From the NCBI GenBank assembly GCA_913776825.1, contig CAJYPV010000011.1:32035-96034 (forward strand): 64,000 nucleotides of DNA, in the 5' to 3' direction. The notes under the pieces are model-generated. The model was given only the letters and a program-made list of their open reading frames with translations, ran no database searches and was not told where the DNA came from. The stretch comes from Burkholderiaceae bacterium (GTDB lineage Bacteria; Pseudomonadota; Gammaproteobacteria; Burkholderiales; Burkholderiaceae_C). The translations under genes were made by a program, and so were the position numbers. Positions 55,924 through 64,000 of the stretch are shown here, one piece after another. Numbering within the stretch: the stretch's first letter is position 1; the number at the start of each line of letters is the position of its first letter.

Positions 55924-57906
55924 TTACTTCAGGAAGTTGCCGTCGTTCCGGCTGGCCGTCGCCCCCGCTGCGCAGGACGTGAAGCTGCGATTCCCGCTGG
56001 CGGTGGCCTGATTGGCTTCCCACACGGCGGTGCTGCCGTTCCATTTCACATACTTGTACTGGGTGGCGGTATTGGCCGGCAGCACCACGCTGCCCGACCA
56101 GGTCGCCGACGCGCCGCTGCCCTGCTGAGTCAGCGGGATGCCGCGGCTCGGGGTCCAGCTGCCCAGGGCGGTCTGGTTGCCCACCAGGTAGACCCGCTGG
56201 CCGCTGGTGGTGCCGGCATTGGCCACGCTGAAGCTCACCGCGCAGGACACGCGCTGGCCCACATGGATCGCCACCGCCGGCACGGTGCTGCCGCCATCCG
56301 CCGGGACAGTGAGGGTGGTATTGCCGGCGGCATCGACCGTCACCGCATCCGCCGTGCAGCCGTTGCCCGCGGCATTCGCCAGGCCGTGGATCACATTGCA
56401 GTAAGTGCCGGCCGGCAGTCCGGTGGCGAAGCTGCGGGTCCAGGCGGCGGTGCTGTTGTTCAGCGCGATGAAGCCGACCTTGCCGCGACTGAAGGCGATC
56501 TGGTTGGCATTGCCGCTGACCCAGTTCTGGATCGGCTGGCCGCGCGCGGCCGAGCGGAACTTCACCATCGCCGCCAGATGCGGCCAGCGATGGATGAAGT
56601 CCCAGTTCACATTGACCTGCGCCACGCCATTCACATAGGGACTCGCGGCCGGCTTGCCCTGATCCTTCTGGGTGAAGCGATAGCCGGAATGCAATTGCGC
56701 TTCGCCGTAGCCCTGGGCCAGCATGAACAGATTGGCCAGGTCATAGCGGTGCGACCCTTGCGTGTCGTTGGTCAGGCCGGTGAAGTTGCTGGCGTTCAGC
56801 GACGTGCCTTCGCGCTCGCTGTCCCAGTTGTTGACGAACACCGTGGCCTGCGCCGGCTGCAGGAAGCCCCAGGTGCCGCCCCAGTTGTTCCAGGTGCCCA
56901 TCGCGTTGGGAATGGACGCCGGCGTGGCCCCATTCAGATTGCGGAAGGCCTCCTTCATCAGGTAGACGTAGCGGTACTCGTTGAGCGTGCCGTTGATCAG
57001 GTAGTCCTGACGCGCGACTTCCGCATCCGGAATGATTTCCTGGGTGATCCAGATCGGCTCGCCGAGCTGCGTCGTGGGCCGCGAGGCCTTGAGCGTCGTG
57101 AGGATCGCATTCAGCGCGCCGGCTGGCTGATGCTTGGCCGCATCGATGCGGAAGCCGTCGATGCCCATGTCCAGCAGGGTGCGCAGGTAGGTGACGATCT
57201 GGCCCTGCACATAGCTGCTCTCGGTGCGCAGGTCCGGCATGCCGCTGAGGCGGCAGTTCTGCACATTGGATCGGCCGGCGGCGCTCTCGTAATCGGCGGG
57301 CTGGATGGTGCAGTTGCTGTGGAAGTCGTTGGCGCTGAAGTAGGGATAGCTCAGCGTGCCCGCGCTCCAGGACGAGCCGTCCGAGGCCAGCCCGGCCGTG
57401 GCGCTCGAATCGCCGGCCAGCTGATTCACGACGACATCGGCGTACACCCGCACGCCGGCCGCATGGCAGGTGGAGATCATGGCGCGCAGCTCGGCTTCGG
57501 TGCCGAAGGTGCTCTTGAAGCTCACAAAATTCACCGGCTGATACACGCCCCACCAGGCATTGGTGACCTTGGACGCGGTCGGCGGCGAGATCTGGATCGC
57601 CCCATAGCCATTCGGCCCGAGCGACTGGGTGCATTCATTTGCCAGGTCATTCCATTTCCACTGGAACATCTGGACCGAGGTGTCGTTGGGATTCAGCGCG
57701 AAGGCGGAGCCTGTCAGGCCCAGCCCCAGACCCAGACCGAGCGCCAGTCCCAGCCCTCGACCCAGCGGCGCGCCGAGCTGCCGAATCGCGCGCTGCAAGG
57801 GCGACCGGGCGGGCGACGGCTGCGGCGTCAAGCCGGAACGGCGTCCATCGACGGCACGCAGAGGGGACGGACGGGGCGAACGGGGCGAACGGGTGAAAAG
57901 TGTCAT
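55924..57906 (-). CDS. Secreted GH13 alpha-amylase with CBM20 starch-binding domain
   Basis: About 660 residues. A long basic N-terminus and hydrophobic Gly/Leu signal segment (about 49-70) precede the GH13 barrel (about 75-440), a beta domain, and a C-terminal CBM20 (about 545-660) for starch binding. The catalytic Asp255 (GFRIDAAKH), Glu290 (TQEII) and Asp362 are present. Two otherwise near-invariant histidines are changed: region I reads DVVVNQ (Q162) and region IV reads VNNWD (W361). It hydrolyses starch outside the cell. The gene stands alone on the minus strand; the start is uncertain because of the unusual leader. Confidence 0.9.
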   Translation of the reverse strand: MTLFTRSPRSPRPSPLRAVDGRRSGLTPQPSPARSPLQRAIRQLGAPLGRGLGLALGLGLGLGLTGSAFALNPNDTSVQMFQWKWNDLANECTQSLGPNGYGAIQISPPTASKVTNAWWGVYQPVNFVSFKSTFGTEAELRAMISTCHAAGVRVYADVVVNQLAGDSSATAGLASDGSSWSAGTLSYPYFSANDFHSNCTIQPADYESAAGRSNVQNCRLSGMPDLRTESSYVQGQIVTYLRTLLDMGIDGFRIDAAKHQPAGALNAILTTLKASRPTTQLGEPIWITQEIIPDAEVARQDYLINGTLNEYRYVYLMKEAFRNLNGATPASIPNAMGTWNNWGGTWGFLQPAQATVFVNNWDSEREGTSLNASNFTGLTNDTQGSHRYDLANLFMLAQGYGEAQLHSGYRFTQKDQGKPAASPYVNGVAQVNVNWDFIHRWPHLAAMVKFRSAARGQPIQNWVSGNANQIAFSRGKVGFIALNNSTAAWTRSFATGLPAGTYCNVIHGLANAAGNGCTADAVTVDAAGNTTLTVPADGGSTVPAVAIHVGQRVSCAVSFSVANAGTTSGQRVYLVGNQTALGSWTPSRGIPLTQQGSGASATWSGSVVLPANTATQYKYVKWNGSTAVWEANQATASGNRSFTSCAAGATASRNDGNFLK

Positions 57907-58134
57907 GCTGGGACCGCGACAGGCGCGGTCCGCCCGCACGGGCCGCATGCCAGTGCGGCTCACCGCGCGAGGAAAGCCGACACCTTATGAACGACGGCGG
58001 CGGTCCGCTGTCATCAAGTGCTTGAGCCGGTATCCGCGAGCGTCGAGGTGTAAAGCCGCACGCCGCGTGCCATGGCCCCATCCGGGTGCGCGCGGGCGGT
58101 GGCCGACCCATGCCGACCCTTCAGCCCGGCCGCT

Positions 58135-60252
58135 TCAGGCTTTCAAATACTCGGTCTTGTGGCCGAGCCAGCGCTCCACCTGCAGCTGCGCCGCGCGGGG
58201 ATGTTGGTCCAGCAACCGCGGCGCGAGCGCGCGGGCGGCGCTCAGCAGCGGCGCGTCTTCCTGCAGATCGGCAAAGCGCAGCAGTTGCGCGCCGCTTTGG
58301 CGCGCACCCATGAATTCGCCGGGGCCGCGGATGTCGAGGTCGCGCCGGGCGATCTCGAAGCCATCGGTGGTTTCGGCCATCGCGCGCAGCCGGGACTTGC
58401 CGGTGTCGGACAGAGGCCCGGTGTAGATCAGCACACAGACGCTGGCCACCGAGCCGCGACCCACGCGCCCGCGCAACTGATGCAGCTGCGACAGGCCGAA
58501 GCGCTCCGCATGCTCGATCACCATCAGGCTGGCATTGGGCACATCTACGCCCACTTCGATCACGGTGGTGGCCACCAGCACGCTCATCTGGCCGCTGCTG
58601 AAGAGCGACATCACGGCCGCCTTTTCGGCCGTCGGCATGCGGCCATGCAGCAGGCCCACCTGCTGACCAGGCAGTGCGGCGCCCAGCTCGGCATGGGTTT
58701 CGGTGGCGTTCTTCAGGTCCAGCGCCTCGGACTCCTCGATCAGCGGACAGACCCAGTAGACCTGCCGGCCGTCGGCCACCGCGGCGGCGATCTTCTCGAT
58801 CACCTCGTCGCGCCGGCCGTCGGCGAACACGCGGGTGACGATCGGACTGCGGCCGGGCGGCAACTCGTCGATGGTGGACACATCCAGGTCGGCGAAATAG
58901 GTCATCGCCAGCGTGCGCGGGATCGGCGTCGCGCTCATCATCAACAGATGCGGCTCCATCGGCTGGCCGTCGTCATCCGGCACGCCATCGGCCAGCTTGC
59001 GCCGCAGCGCGAGTCGCTGGGCGACGCCGAAGCGGTGCTGTTCATCGATGATCGCCAGCCCCAGTCGCGCGAAGCGCACCTTGTCCTCGATCACCGCATG
59101 CGTGCCGACGATCAGCTTGGCTTCGCCCGACGCGGCGGCGTCCAGCATCTTCTGGCGGGCCTTGCCCTTCACGCTGCCGGTGATCCAGGCGACCTGCACG
59201 CCCAGCGGTTCCAGCCAGCCGATCAGCTTGCGGAAATGCTGCTCGGCCAGGATCTCGGTCGGCGCCATCAGGGCGCATTGCCAGCCCGCGTCCATGGCCA
59301 CGGCGGCGGCCAGCGCGGCCACCACCGTCTTGCCGGAACCGACGTCGCCCTGCAGCAGCCGGTGCATCGGCTGCGGTCGCGCCAGGTTGAAGGCGATCTC
59401 TTCGGCCACCCGCTGCTGGGCGCCGGTCAGCGCGAAGGGCAGGGCGGCGAGCAGCTGCTCATGCAGACCGCCGGGCCGCCCGCGCATCACCGGCGCGCGC
59501 AGTTCGGCCCGCTCGCGCTGGGCGCGCTGCTGGCTGAGCTGCTGGGCCAGCAGCTCCTCGAACTTCAAGCGCTGCCAGGCGGGATGGGTGTGGTCTTCCA
59601 GGGTCGACAGGCCGGCCGACGGCGGCGGATGGTGCAGGAACTGCAGCGTGTCCCGCAGCGAGGGCAGCCCTTTGGGCACCATGCCGGCGGGCAGCACTTC
59701 ATCCAGCGGTGCGCGCTTGAGCGCCGATGCGATCGCCTTGCGCAGATAGGCCTGTGGCAGCTGCGCGCTGGTCGGATACACCGGCGTCAGCGAGGTCGCC
59801 AGCGGCGTGTCCTCGCCGACCTGTCGGAAGCTGGGATGCACCATTTCCCGACCGAAGAAGCCCACGCGGATCTCCCCCCGCACCCGCGCCCGCACGCCGA
59901 CCGCCAGGGTCTTCTGATGCGACGGGTAGAAGTGCAGGAAGCGCAACAGCAGTTGGGCGCCGTGGTCGTCGCGGAGCTTGACCAGCAATTGGCGGCGGCC
60001 GCGCACCTCGATGCGGCTCTCGATGACCTCGCCTTCGCACTGCAGCGTGTCGCCGTCGCGGGCCTGGTCGAGCGGTGTCAGCCGGGTCTCGTCCTCATAA
60101 CGCAGCGGCAGATGCAGGGCCAGGTCGATGTCACGCACCAGGCCCAGCTTCTCCATCGCCTTCTGGGGCGCGGACTTGGCCGGCGCGGCGGGCCTGGCAG
60201 GCGAGGGCGGAACGGACGGAGCGGGGGGGCTGGCCTCGGGCATCGGCGGCAT
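58135..60252 (-). CDS. recG: ATP-dependent DNA helicase RecG
   Basis: A 705-residue superfamily 2 helicase that remodels stalled replication forks and Holliday junctions. The N-terminal wedge/OB domain (about 40-250) is followed by the helicase core with GDVGSGKT (Walker A), IIDEQHRFG (DEQH box), SATPIPRT and the C-terminal motif VI RLGRGRVGRG-type stretch (QLRGRVGRG). The chosen ATG at 60252 has a nearby alternative at 60243; the longer frame adds an Arg-rich tail. The length is close to the usual 690. It is divergent from the binding-protein gene. Confidence 0.96.
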   Translation of the reverse strand: MPPMPEASPPAPSVPPSPARPAAPAKSAPQKAMEKLGLVRDIDLALHLPLRYEDETRLTPLDQARDGDTLQCEGEVIESRIEVRGRRQLLVKLRDDHGAQLLLRFLHFYPSHQKTLAVGVRARVRGEIRVGFFGREMVHPSFRQVGEDTPLATSLTPVYPTSAQLPQAYLRKAIASALKRAPLDEVLPAGMVPKGLPSLRDTLQFLHHPPPSAGLSTLEDHTHPAWQRLKFEELLAQQLSQQRAQRERAELRAPVMRGRPGGLHEQLLAALPFALTGAQQRVAEEIAFNLARPQPMHRLLQGDVGSGKTVVAALAAAVAMDAGWQCALMAPTEILAEQHFRKLIGWLEPLGVQVAWITGSVKGKARQKMLDAAASGEAKLIVGTHAVIEDKVRFARLGLAIIDEQHRFGVAQRLALRRKLADGVPDDDGQPMEPHLLMMSATPIPRTLAMTYFADLDVSTIDELPPGRSPIVTRVFADGRRDEVIEKIAAAVADGRQVYWVCPLIEESEALDLKNATETHAELGAALPGQQVGLLHGRMPTAEKAAVMSLFSSGQMSVLVATTVIEVGVDVPNASLMVIEHAERFGLSQLHQLRGRVGRGSVASVCVLIYTGPLSDTGKSRLRAMAETTDGFEIARRDLDIRGPGEFMGARQSGAQLLRFADLQEDAPLLSAARALAPRLLDQHPRAAQLQVERWLGHKTEYLKA

Positions 60253-60566
60253 CTGGGAACAGGTGGCGGATTTTGCCTGGGAACGTCGCGGCCGCTGAGG
60301 AGTGCCGAAGCGTGTGGCGTCGGGACGTGGCCGGCTGGAACCCGCTGCGCCTTGCGGACGCTGATGGCGCCGACGGCGGCGACGGCGACGTGGCACGTGG
60401 CACGTGGCACGTGGCCCGCCCGCGCGGACTGCGCCGGCTCAGCCTTGTGACCGAATGCCGCATTTCGGTCGGGCAGGGGGGCGCCGTCCCTGAATTGAGG
60501 CGGCGCGCCGGGACGTGCCGCGCTACGCTGGACGCATCGCCACTTTCGGCATTCGCCGTCGCCCGT
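60253..60566. repeat. Intergenic region with four-copy heptamer ACGTGGC
   Basis: About 314 bp between recG and the binding-protein gene. ACGTGGC is repeated four times in tandem at 60388-60415. No gene or clear promoter was identified beyond this. Copy number may vary between strains. Confidence 0.7.
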
Positions 60567-61367
60567 ATGACCCGCCGCAGGGCTTGTCTGATGAGCCTGG
60601 CCACGCTGGCGTGGCCCGCCGGCGCGCGCGCCCTGGCGGGCACGGCGGCGACCTCGCCATCGCCCTCGCCGGCCACGGGCGCGGATGGCGCGACCGTCCG
60701 TCTGGTGAGCACGGAATTCCCGCCCTACACCGGCGCCGCGTTGCCGGGCGGCGGCATCGCCTGCGAAATCACCCGCGCTGCGCTGCGGCAGGTGGGACTG
60801 ACGATGAGCCTGCAGTTCCGACCCTGGGCGCGGGCGCTGCTGGAATTCCAGCGCGGCGAGCATGACGGCGTGATCGGCGCCTGGCGCACCCCGGAGCGTG
60901 AGCGGCAGATGCGCTTCCCGTCGCCGTTGGGCATCGTCAACCAGATCGGTTTCATGGCGCGGGCGGATGCCCGGCATCGGGTCGACGATCTCGACAGGCT
61001 CGCCGGGCTGCGCATCGGCACCGTCAACGGCTATGCGAATCCGGAGCGCTTCGAACGGGCGCGGCTGCAGGTCGAGCCGGCCGTCGATGACCTGGCCAAC
61101 CTGCGCAAGCTGTTGGCGGGGCGGATCGACCTGATCCTGATCGACAAGGGCGTGGGCGCTCATCTCATCGACACCCAACTGCGTGAGGCCGTGGGACGGC
61201 TGGTCTGGCTGGAGCCCGGCATCACCGAATTGCCGCTCTACACCGTGTTCTCGCGCACCCAGACCGATGGCGATCGCCTGACTGCCGCGCTCACCCGTGG
61301 CCTGGGCGACATGCAAAGCAGCGGCCGCCTGGCGGAACTGGTGCGACGCGGGGCGCGCTGGCAGTAG
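60567..61367 (+). CDS. Periplasmic solute-binding protein (SBP_bac_3 type)
   Basis: A 266-residue protein with a twin-arginine-like leader (MTRRRACLMSLATLAWPAGARALA), then a Pro/Ala linker and the solute-binding fold. The fold is marked by VRLVSTEFPPYTG, FRPWARALLEFQRGEHDGVIGAWRTPER and GYANPERFERARLQVE. Relatives bind amino acids for ABC uptake or act as standalone periplasmic sensors. No permease or ATPase is adjacent, so this is an orphan of unknown ligand. It is divergent from recG and lies 285 bp before queA. Confidence 0.85.
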   Translation: MTRRRACLMSLATLAWPAGARALAGTAATSPSPSPATGADGATVRLVSTEFPPYTGAALPGGGIACEITRAALRQVGLTMSLQFRPWARALLEFQRGEHDGVIGAWRTPERERQMRFPSPLGIVNQIGFMARADARHRVDDLDRLAGLRIGTVNGYANPERFERARLQVEPAVDDLANLRKLLAGRIDLILIDKGVGAHLIDTQLREAVGRLVWLEPGITELPLYTVFSRTQTDGDRLTAALTRGLGDMQSSGRLAELVRRGARWQ

Positions 61368-61652
61368 CGCGTCGGCGGACGGGGCTGAGCGCGCGGGCGC
61401 TGCGCGAGCGGCGGTCAGAGCGTCCCTCATCGAGCATGGGAGAATTTCAGCGAGCGCGGTGCCGCTCGCGGCTGGGTCCGCGACGGACGCTTCGCCTCCT
61501 CGTCATTTCCCGATCGAGCTTCTGTCTTGCGTCGGTCGAACGTCGGCTCAACGCCGGTCGTTCGCCGACCGTTCGCGGCCGATTCCGACTTTCCATTGGT
61601 ACGGGCCTCGTCAGGCCCTCAACTGGCAGGGCCTGCCGGCCCTGGTGTGCGC

Positions 61653-62696
61653 ATGTCTGCAACCTTCACCGTGAGCGACTTCGATTTCGCTCTTCCTCCC
61701 GACCTGATCGCCCAGCATCCCGCCGCGGAACGCACGGCCTCGCGCCTGCTGGACGGCCGTCAGATGCCGCCGGTGGACCGGATCTTCCGGGAGCTGCCGT
61801 CGCTGCTGAATCCCGGCGATCTGCTGGTGTTCAACAACACCAAGGTCATCAAGGCGCGGCTGTATGGCGCCAAGGCCAGCGGGGGCGCGGTGGAGGCGTT
61901 GGTCGAACGGGTGCTGCCCGGCACGCAGGAAGTCTGGGCTCACATGCGCGCCAGCAAAAGCCCGAAGCCGGGCGCGGTGGTCCGTTTCGCGGACGCCTTC
62001 GATGCGGAGGTGCTGGGTCGTTGTGGTCCGGACAACGGGCTGTTCCATCTGCGCCTGTCCGGCGATCCGTTCGAGTTGCTGGAGCGCCATGGCCATGTGC
62101 CACTGCCGCCCTATATCGAGCACGGCGATTCGGCCGACGATGTGCGCCGCTACCAGACCGTTTTCGCTCGCGAGCCGGGCGCGGTCGCGGCGCCCACCGC
62201 GGCGCTGCATTTCGATGAGGCCTTGCTGGCGCAACTGGCGGAACGCGGGGTCGGCACGGCCCATGTGACGCTGCATGTGGGCGCCGGCACGTTCCAGCCG
62301 GTGCGGGTGGAGGCGCTGGCCGACCACAAGATGCACAGCGAATGGTTCCAGGTGAGCCCCGAGACGGTCGAGGCCATCCAGCGCTGCCGCGCGGCGGGCG
62401 GCCGGATCACGGCGGTCGGCACGACGACGCTGCGGGCGCTGGAATCGGCGGCGCTGGGGGGCGCGCTCGCGGCCGGGGAGCGGGAAACCGACATCTTCAT
62501 CACCCCGGGCTTCGACTTCCGCGTGGTCGATCGGCTCATCACCAACTTCCACCTGCCCAAGAGCACGCTGATGATGCTGGTCTCGGCCTTCGCCGGCCAT
62601 GCGGCCATCATGTCGCTCTACCAGCACGCGATCGCGCAGCGTTATCGCTTCTTCAGCTACGGCGACGCGATGCTGCTGGACCGCGTGACGGCTTGA
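61653..62696 (+). CDS. queA: S-adenosylmethionine:tRNA ribosyltransferase-isomerase
   Basis: A 347-residue enzyme of queuosine synthesis that transfers a ribosyl unit of SAM to preQ1 in tRNA. Family segments include [44 protein letters not shown] and the C-terminal [30 protein letters not shown]. tgt, which usually follows, is not adjacent. The ATG at 61653 gives the family start. The coding end runs into an eight-copy octamer repeat. Confidence 0.97.
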   Translation: MSATFTVSDFDFALPPDLIAQHPAAERTASRLLDGRQMPPVDRIFRELPSLLNPGDLLVFNNTKVIKARLYGAKASGGAVEALVERVLPGTQEVWAHMRASKSPKPGAVVRFADAFDAEVLGRCGPDNGLFHLRLSGDPFELLERHGHVPLPPYIEHGDSADDVRRYQTVFAREPGAVAAPTAALHFDEALLAQLAERGVGTAHVTLHVGAGTFQPVRVEALADHKMHSEWFQVSPETVEAIQRCRAAGGRITAVGTTTLRALESAALGGALAAGERETDIFITPGFDFRVVDRLITNFHLPKSTLMMLVSAFAGHAAIMSLYQHAIAQRYRFFSYGDAMLLDRVTA

Positions 62697-62756
62697 TCGG
62701 TTGATCGGTTGATCGCTCGATCGCTCGATCGCTCGATCGCTCGATCGGTTGATCGC
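62693..62756. repeat. Eight tandem octamers (T[T/C]GATCG[G/C])
   Basis: The octamer TTGATCGG or TCGATCGC is repeated eight times, starting in the stop codon of queA. Individual units differ by one or two bases. Such short repeats are prone to slippage, which could alter the distance to downstream sequences but not the protein. Confidence 0.9.
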
Positions 62757-63100
62757 AGGAAGGCTGGACCGTCGCCACGCCGAAGCGCTGATCGGCCCGA
62801 CGAGCGCCCGCGACGAGCGGAGCGGCCGGCTGTGACAGCTCGTCACAGCTTGCCCAATCCTGGGGCGGCTTCACCGTTTTGGTCCGCGCCCATCCTGCTT
62901 TGGGGTGGGTTTGGTGCGACGTTCGCGCAAATTTCAAGCTCACCCCCCGTGGGCACGGGGGCGAAATAGTCGCACGCATTGGGGACAATTCACGCTCATC
63001 AGCCGGCGTGTGACTTGCTTTGGAGTGACGCGCACGACCTGCCCAATCCGGGCAGGGCGGTCCAGGCCACCAACCATTCCAAGAATCCTTCGGGAGTTCC
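62697..63100. other. Intergenic region upstream of the PEP-CTERM gene
   Basis: About 404 bp including the octamer repeat. TTGG-N10-GC at 62911-62926 is a weak sigma-54-type -24/-12 match, about 175 bp upstream of the PEP-CTERM start. Two short direct repeats (TGCTTTGG near 62897 and 63010; TGCCCAATCC near 62850 and 63040) are visible. No gene is supported. Confidence 0.45.
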
Positions 63101-63787
63101 ATGAAGCTGCTTGCTCGTACCTCGATTGCCGCCGCCGCGCTGTTCGTCAGCGGCCTGGCCTCCGCCGGCACCATCGCCGGTCTGGTGAACACCGGCGCCG
63201 GCCTGACCGCCGGCAGCACGGACACCAACTACAGCTTCTCGGTCGTCGGTGGTGATTTCTCCGGCCTGAGCGGCGCGGGCGTGGTGGCCAACGGCAACAC
63301 CGACCCGTTCCCGAACTGGCTGGCCAACACCGCGTCGTCGTCCTGGCTGATGCCCACGGCCGACCAATCGGTCAACTACAGCACGTCGCAGAGCAGCACC
63401 TTCACCTGGTCGCTGAACTTCGACATGACGGGTTACGACCTGAGCTCCGCCGCCATCACCGGCCGCTGGGCATCGGACAACAGCGGCGTGCTGCTGCTGA
63501 ACGGCACGGTCATTTCGACCATCCTGGGCAATGGCTACAACAGCTGGACCAACTTCAGCGCCATCAACCGCGCCCTGACCGCCGGCAAGAACACCCTGAG
63601 CTTCGTCGTGACCGATGACGCCAGCGACACCTACAACTTCACCGGCCTGCGCGTGGAGTTCGCCAGCGCCTCGGCCAACCTTGGCACGCCGCTGGTCACC
63701 CCGGCCGTTCCCGAGCCGGAGAGCTACGCGATGATGCTGGCGGGTCTGGCCACGCTGGGCTTCCTGATCCGTCGTCGCCGCGACTGA
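63101..63787 (+). CDS. PEP-CTERM sorting domain protein
   Basis: A 228-residue exported protein. The signal peptide (MKLLARTSIAAAALFVSGLASA) is followed by a Ser/Thr/Asn-rich beta-structured mature region of unknown fold, and the C-terminus VPEPESYAMMLAGLATLGFLIRRRRD. The latter is a PEP-CTERM signal: the PEP motif, a hydrophobic helix and an Arg-rich end, cut by exosortase. Proteins of this type are often part of extracellular polysaccharide/biofilm assemblies. GGGAG precedes the ATG, and a strong bidirectional terminator follows. The IS3 element begins 87 bp beyond its stop. Confidence 0.9.
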   Translation: MKLLARTSIAAAALFVSGLASAGTIAGLVNTGAGLTAGSTDTNYSFSVVGGDFSGLSGAGVVANGNTDPFPNWLANTASSSWLMPTADQSVNYSTSQSSTFTWSLNFDMTGYDLSSAAITGRWASDNSGVLLLNGTVISTILGNGYNSWTNFSAINRALTAGKNTLSFVVTDDASDTYNFTGLRVEFASASANLGTPLVTPAVPEPESYAMMLAGLATLGFLIRRRRD

Positions 63788-63802
63788 GCGCGACGCGCGC
63801 CA

Positions 63803-63822
63803 GGTGACGGTCCCCCGTCACC
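63803..63822 (+). repeat. Short GC hairpin before the terminator
   Basis: GGTGACGG and CCGTCACC with a 4-nt loop directly precede the intrinsic terminator of the PEP-CTERM gene. Confidence 0.7.
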
Positions 63823-63834
63823 GCTCGCCGCATG

Positions 63835-63866
63835 AAAAAAGCCGCTGGGTCTCAGCGGCTTTTTTT
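63835..63866 (+). terminator. Intrinsic terminator after the PEP-CTERM gene
   Basis: AGCCGCTG/CAGCGGCT with a 5-nt loop is flanked by A6 and T7 runs, so it works in either direction. It is about 50 bp after the stop codon. Confidence 0.95.
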
Positions 63867-63873
63867 CGTTCCG

Positions 63874-64000
63874 TGACCCGTCCTGCCCCGCGTTGACACC
63901 TCGGACTCCCTGAAAGGGCGAGATCGATGGACACGAGGGAAAAGAGAACACAGCGCGACTACACGATGGCTTTTAAGTTGGCGGTGGTGGCGCAGGTGGA
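63874..64000 (+). mobile_element. Left end of an IS3-family insertion sequence
   Basis: The region opens with a TGACCCGTCCTGCCCCGCG-like end at about 63874, of the TGA-initiated type common in IS3-family elements, and leads into an OrfA-like transposase. The right end and any target duplication are outside the window. The exact left border is inferred. Confidence 0.7.
63927..64000 (+). CDS. IS3-family transposase OrfA (N-terminal fragment, runs off window)
   Basis: Translation starts MDTREKRTQRDYTMAFKLAVVAQVE and continues beyond the window. The motif YTMAFKLAVVAQVE is the helix-turn-helix start of OrfA in IS3-family elements, where the second frame OrfB carries the DDE catalytic domain. Only 24 codons are visible. 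Confidence 0.85.
   Translation, partial: MDTREKRTQRDYTMAFKLAVVAQV

Noticed and set aside
60388..60415. ACGTGGC repeats as a parS variant
   Set aside because: They contain CACGTG-like cores but lack the TGTTTCAC/GTGAAACA arms, and are better described as a tandem heptamer.

Overview
The window looks like a high-GC chromosomal segment of a betaproteobacterium of the order Burkholderiales, most likely of the Roseateles/Mitsuaria/Rubrivivax type. That placement rests on gene content and style: two PEP-CTERM proteins with the betaproteobacterial C-terminus, a Bug/TctC-type binding protein, a PutA without a DNA-binding domain next to an Lrp-type regulator, ubiC/ubiA, and OxyR with a catalase and Dps. 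No rRNA, tRNA or CRISPR array was recognised.

Left part (1-7.6 kb): an origin-proximal chromosome segregation block on the minus strand, mnmG-rsmG-parA-(GNAT)-(hydrolase)-parB, with two parS-like sites inside the coding regions of mnmG and rsmG. The block is split by argC plus a GNAT gene on the plus strand. Next (7.3-9.1 kb) come a cysteine-cluster protein, a Bug-family binding protein and a DUF2061 membrane protein.

9.06-11.2 kb is the most unusual part: a LuxR-type regulator without a LuxI partner, a lux-box-like dyad, and a 61-residue peptide gene. The peptide has a double-glycine-like segment and a repeated TPKGTW motif. It is followed by about 590 bp of non-coding DNA full of inverted repeats. 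11.2-14.9 kb is a translationally coupled ABC-2 exporter/S33 hydrolase operon. 15.3-26.3 kb holds gstA, a GFA-family protein, a thioredoxin-like protein, an MmcB-like protein, a DUF4397 lipoprotein, a dienoyl-CoA-reductase-like flavoprotein, a PAS-GGDEF-EAL protein and a PAP2 phosphatase. 27.0-28.0 kb is a small, AT-richer island with an Abi/HEPN-type protein.

28.1-35.0 kb: proline utilisation (putR, putA), proC and ubiquinone entry steps (ubiC, ubiA). 35.2-40.4 kb: a complete branched-chain amino acid type ABC importer (livG, livF, substrate-binding protein, livH, livM), interrupted by a 93-bp tandem repeat array between the binding protein gene and livH. 40.7-48 kb: metallo-beta-lactamase-fold protein, small outer membrane protein, prfC, DJ-1-like protein, and ackA divergent from a phosphotransacetylase-like gene. 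48-53.2 kb: a peroxide-defence group (dps, a 38-residue small protein, katA, oxyR) containing a PEP-CTERM trypsin-like protease. 53.2-64 kb: panB-panC, cyclophilin lipoprotein, an alpha-amylase with altered conserved histidines, recG, a periplasmic binding protein, queA, a PEP-CTERM protein and the left end of an IS3-family element that runs off the window.

Start codons were chosen from Shine-Dalgarno placement and family length, so several differ from the longest open frame.
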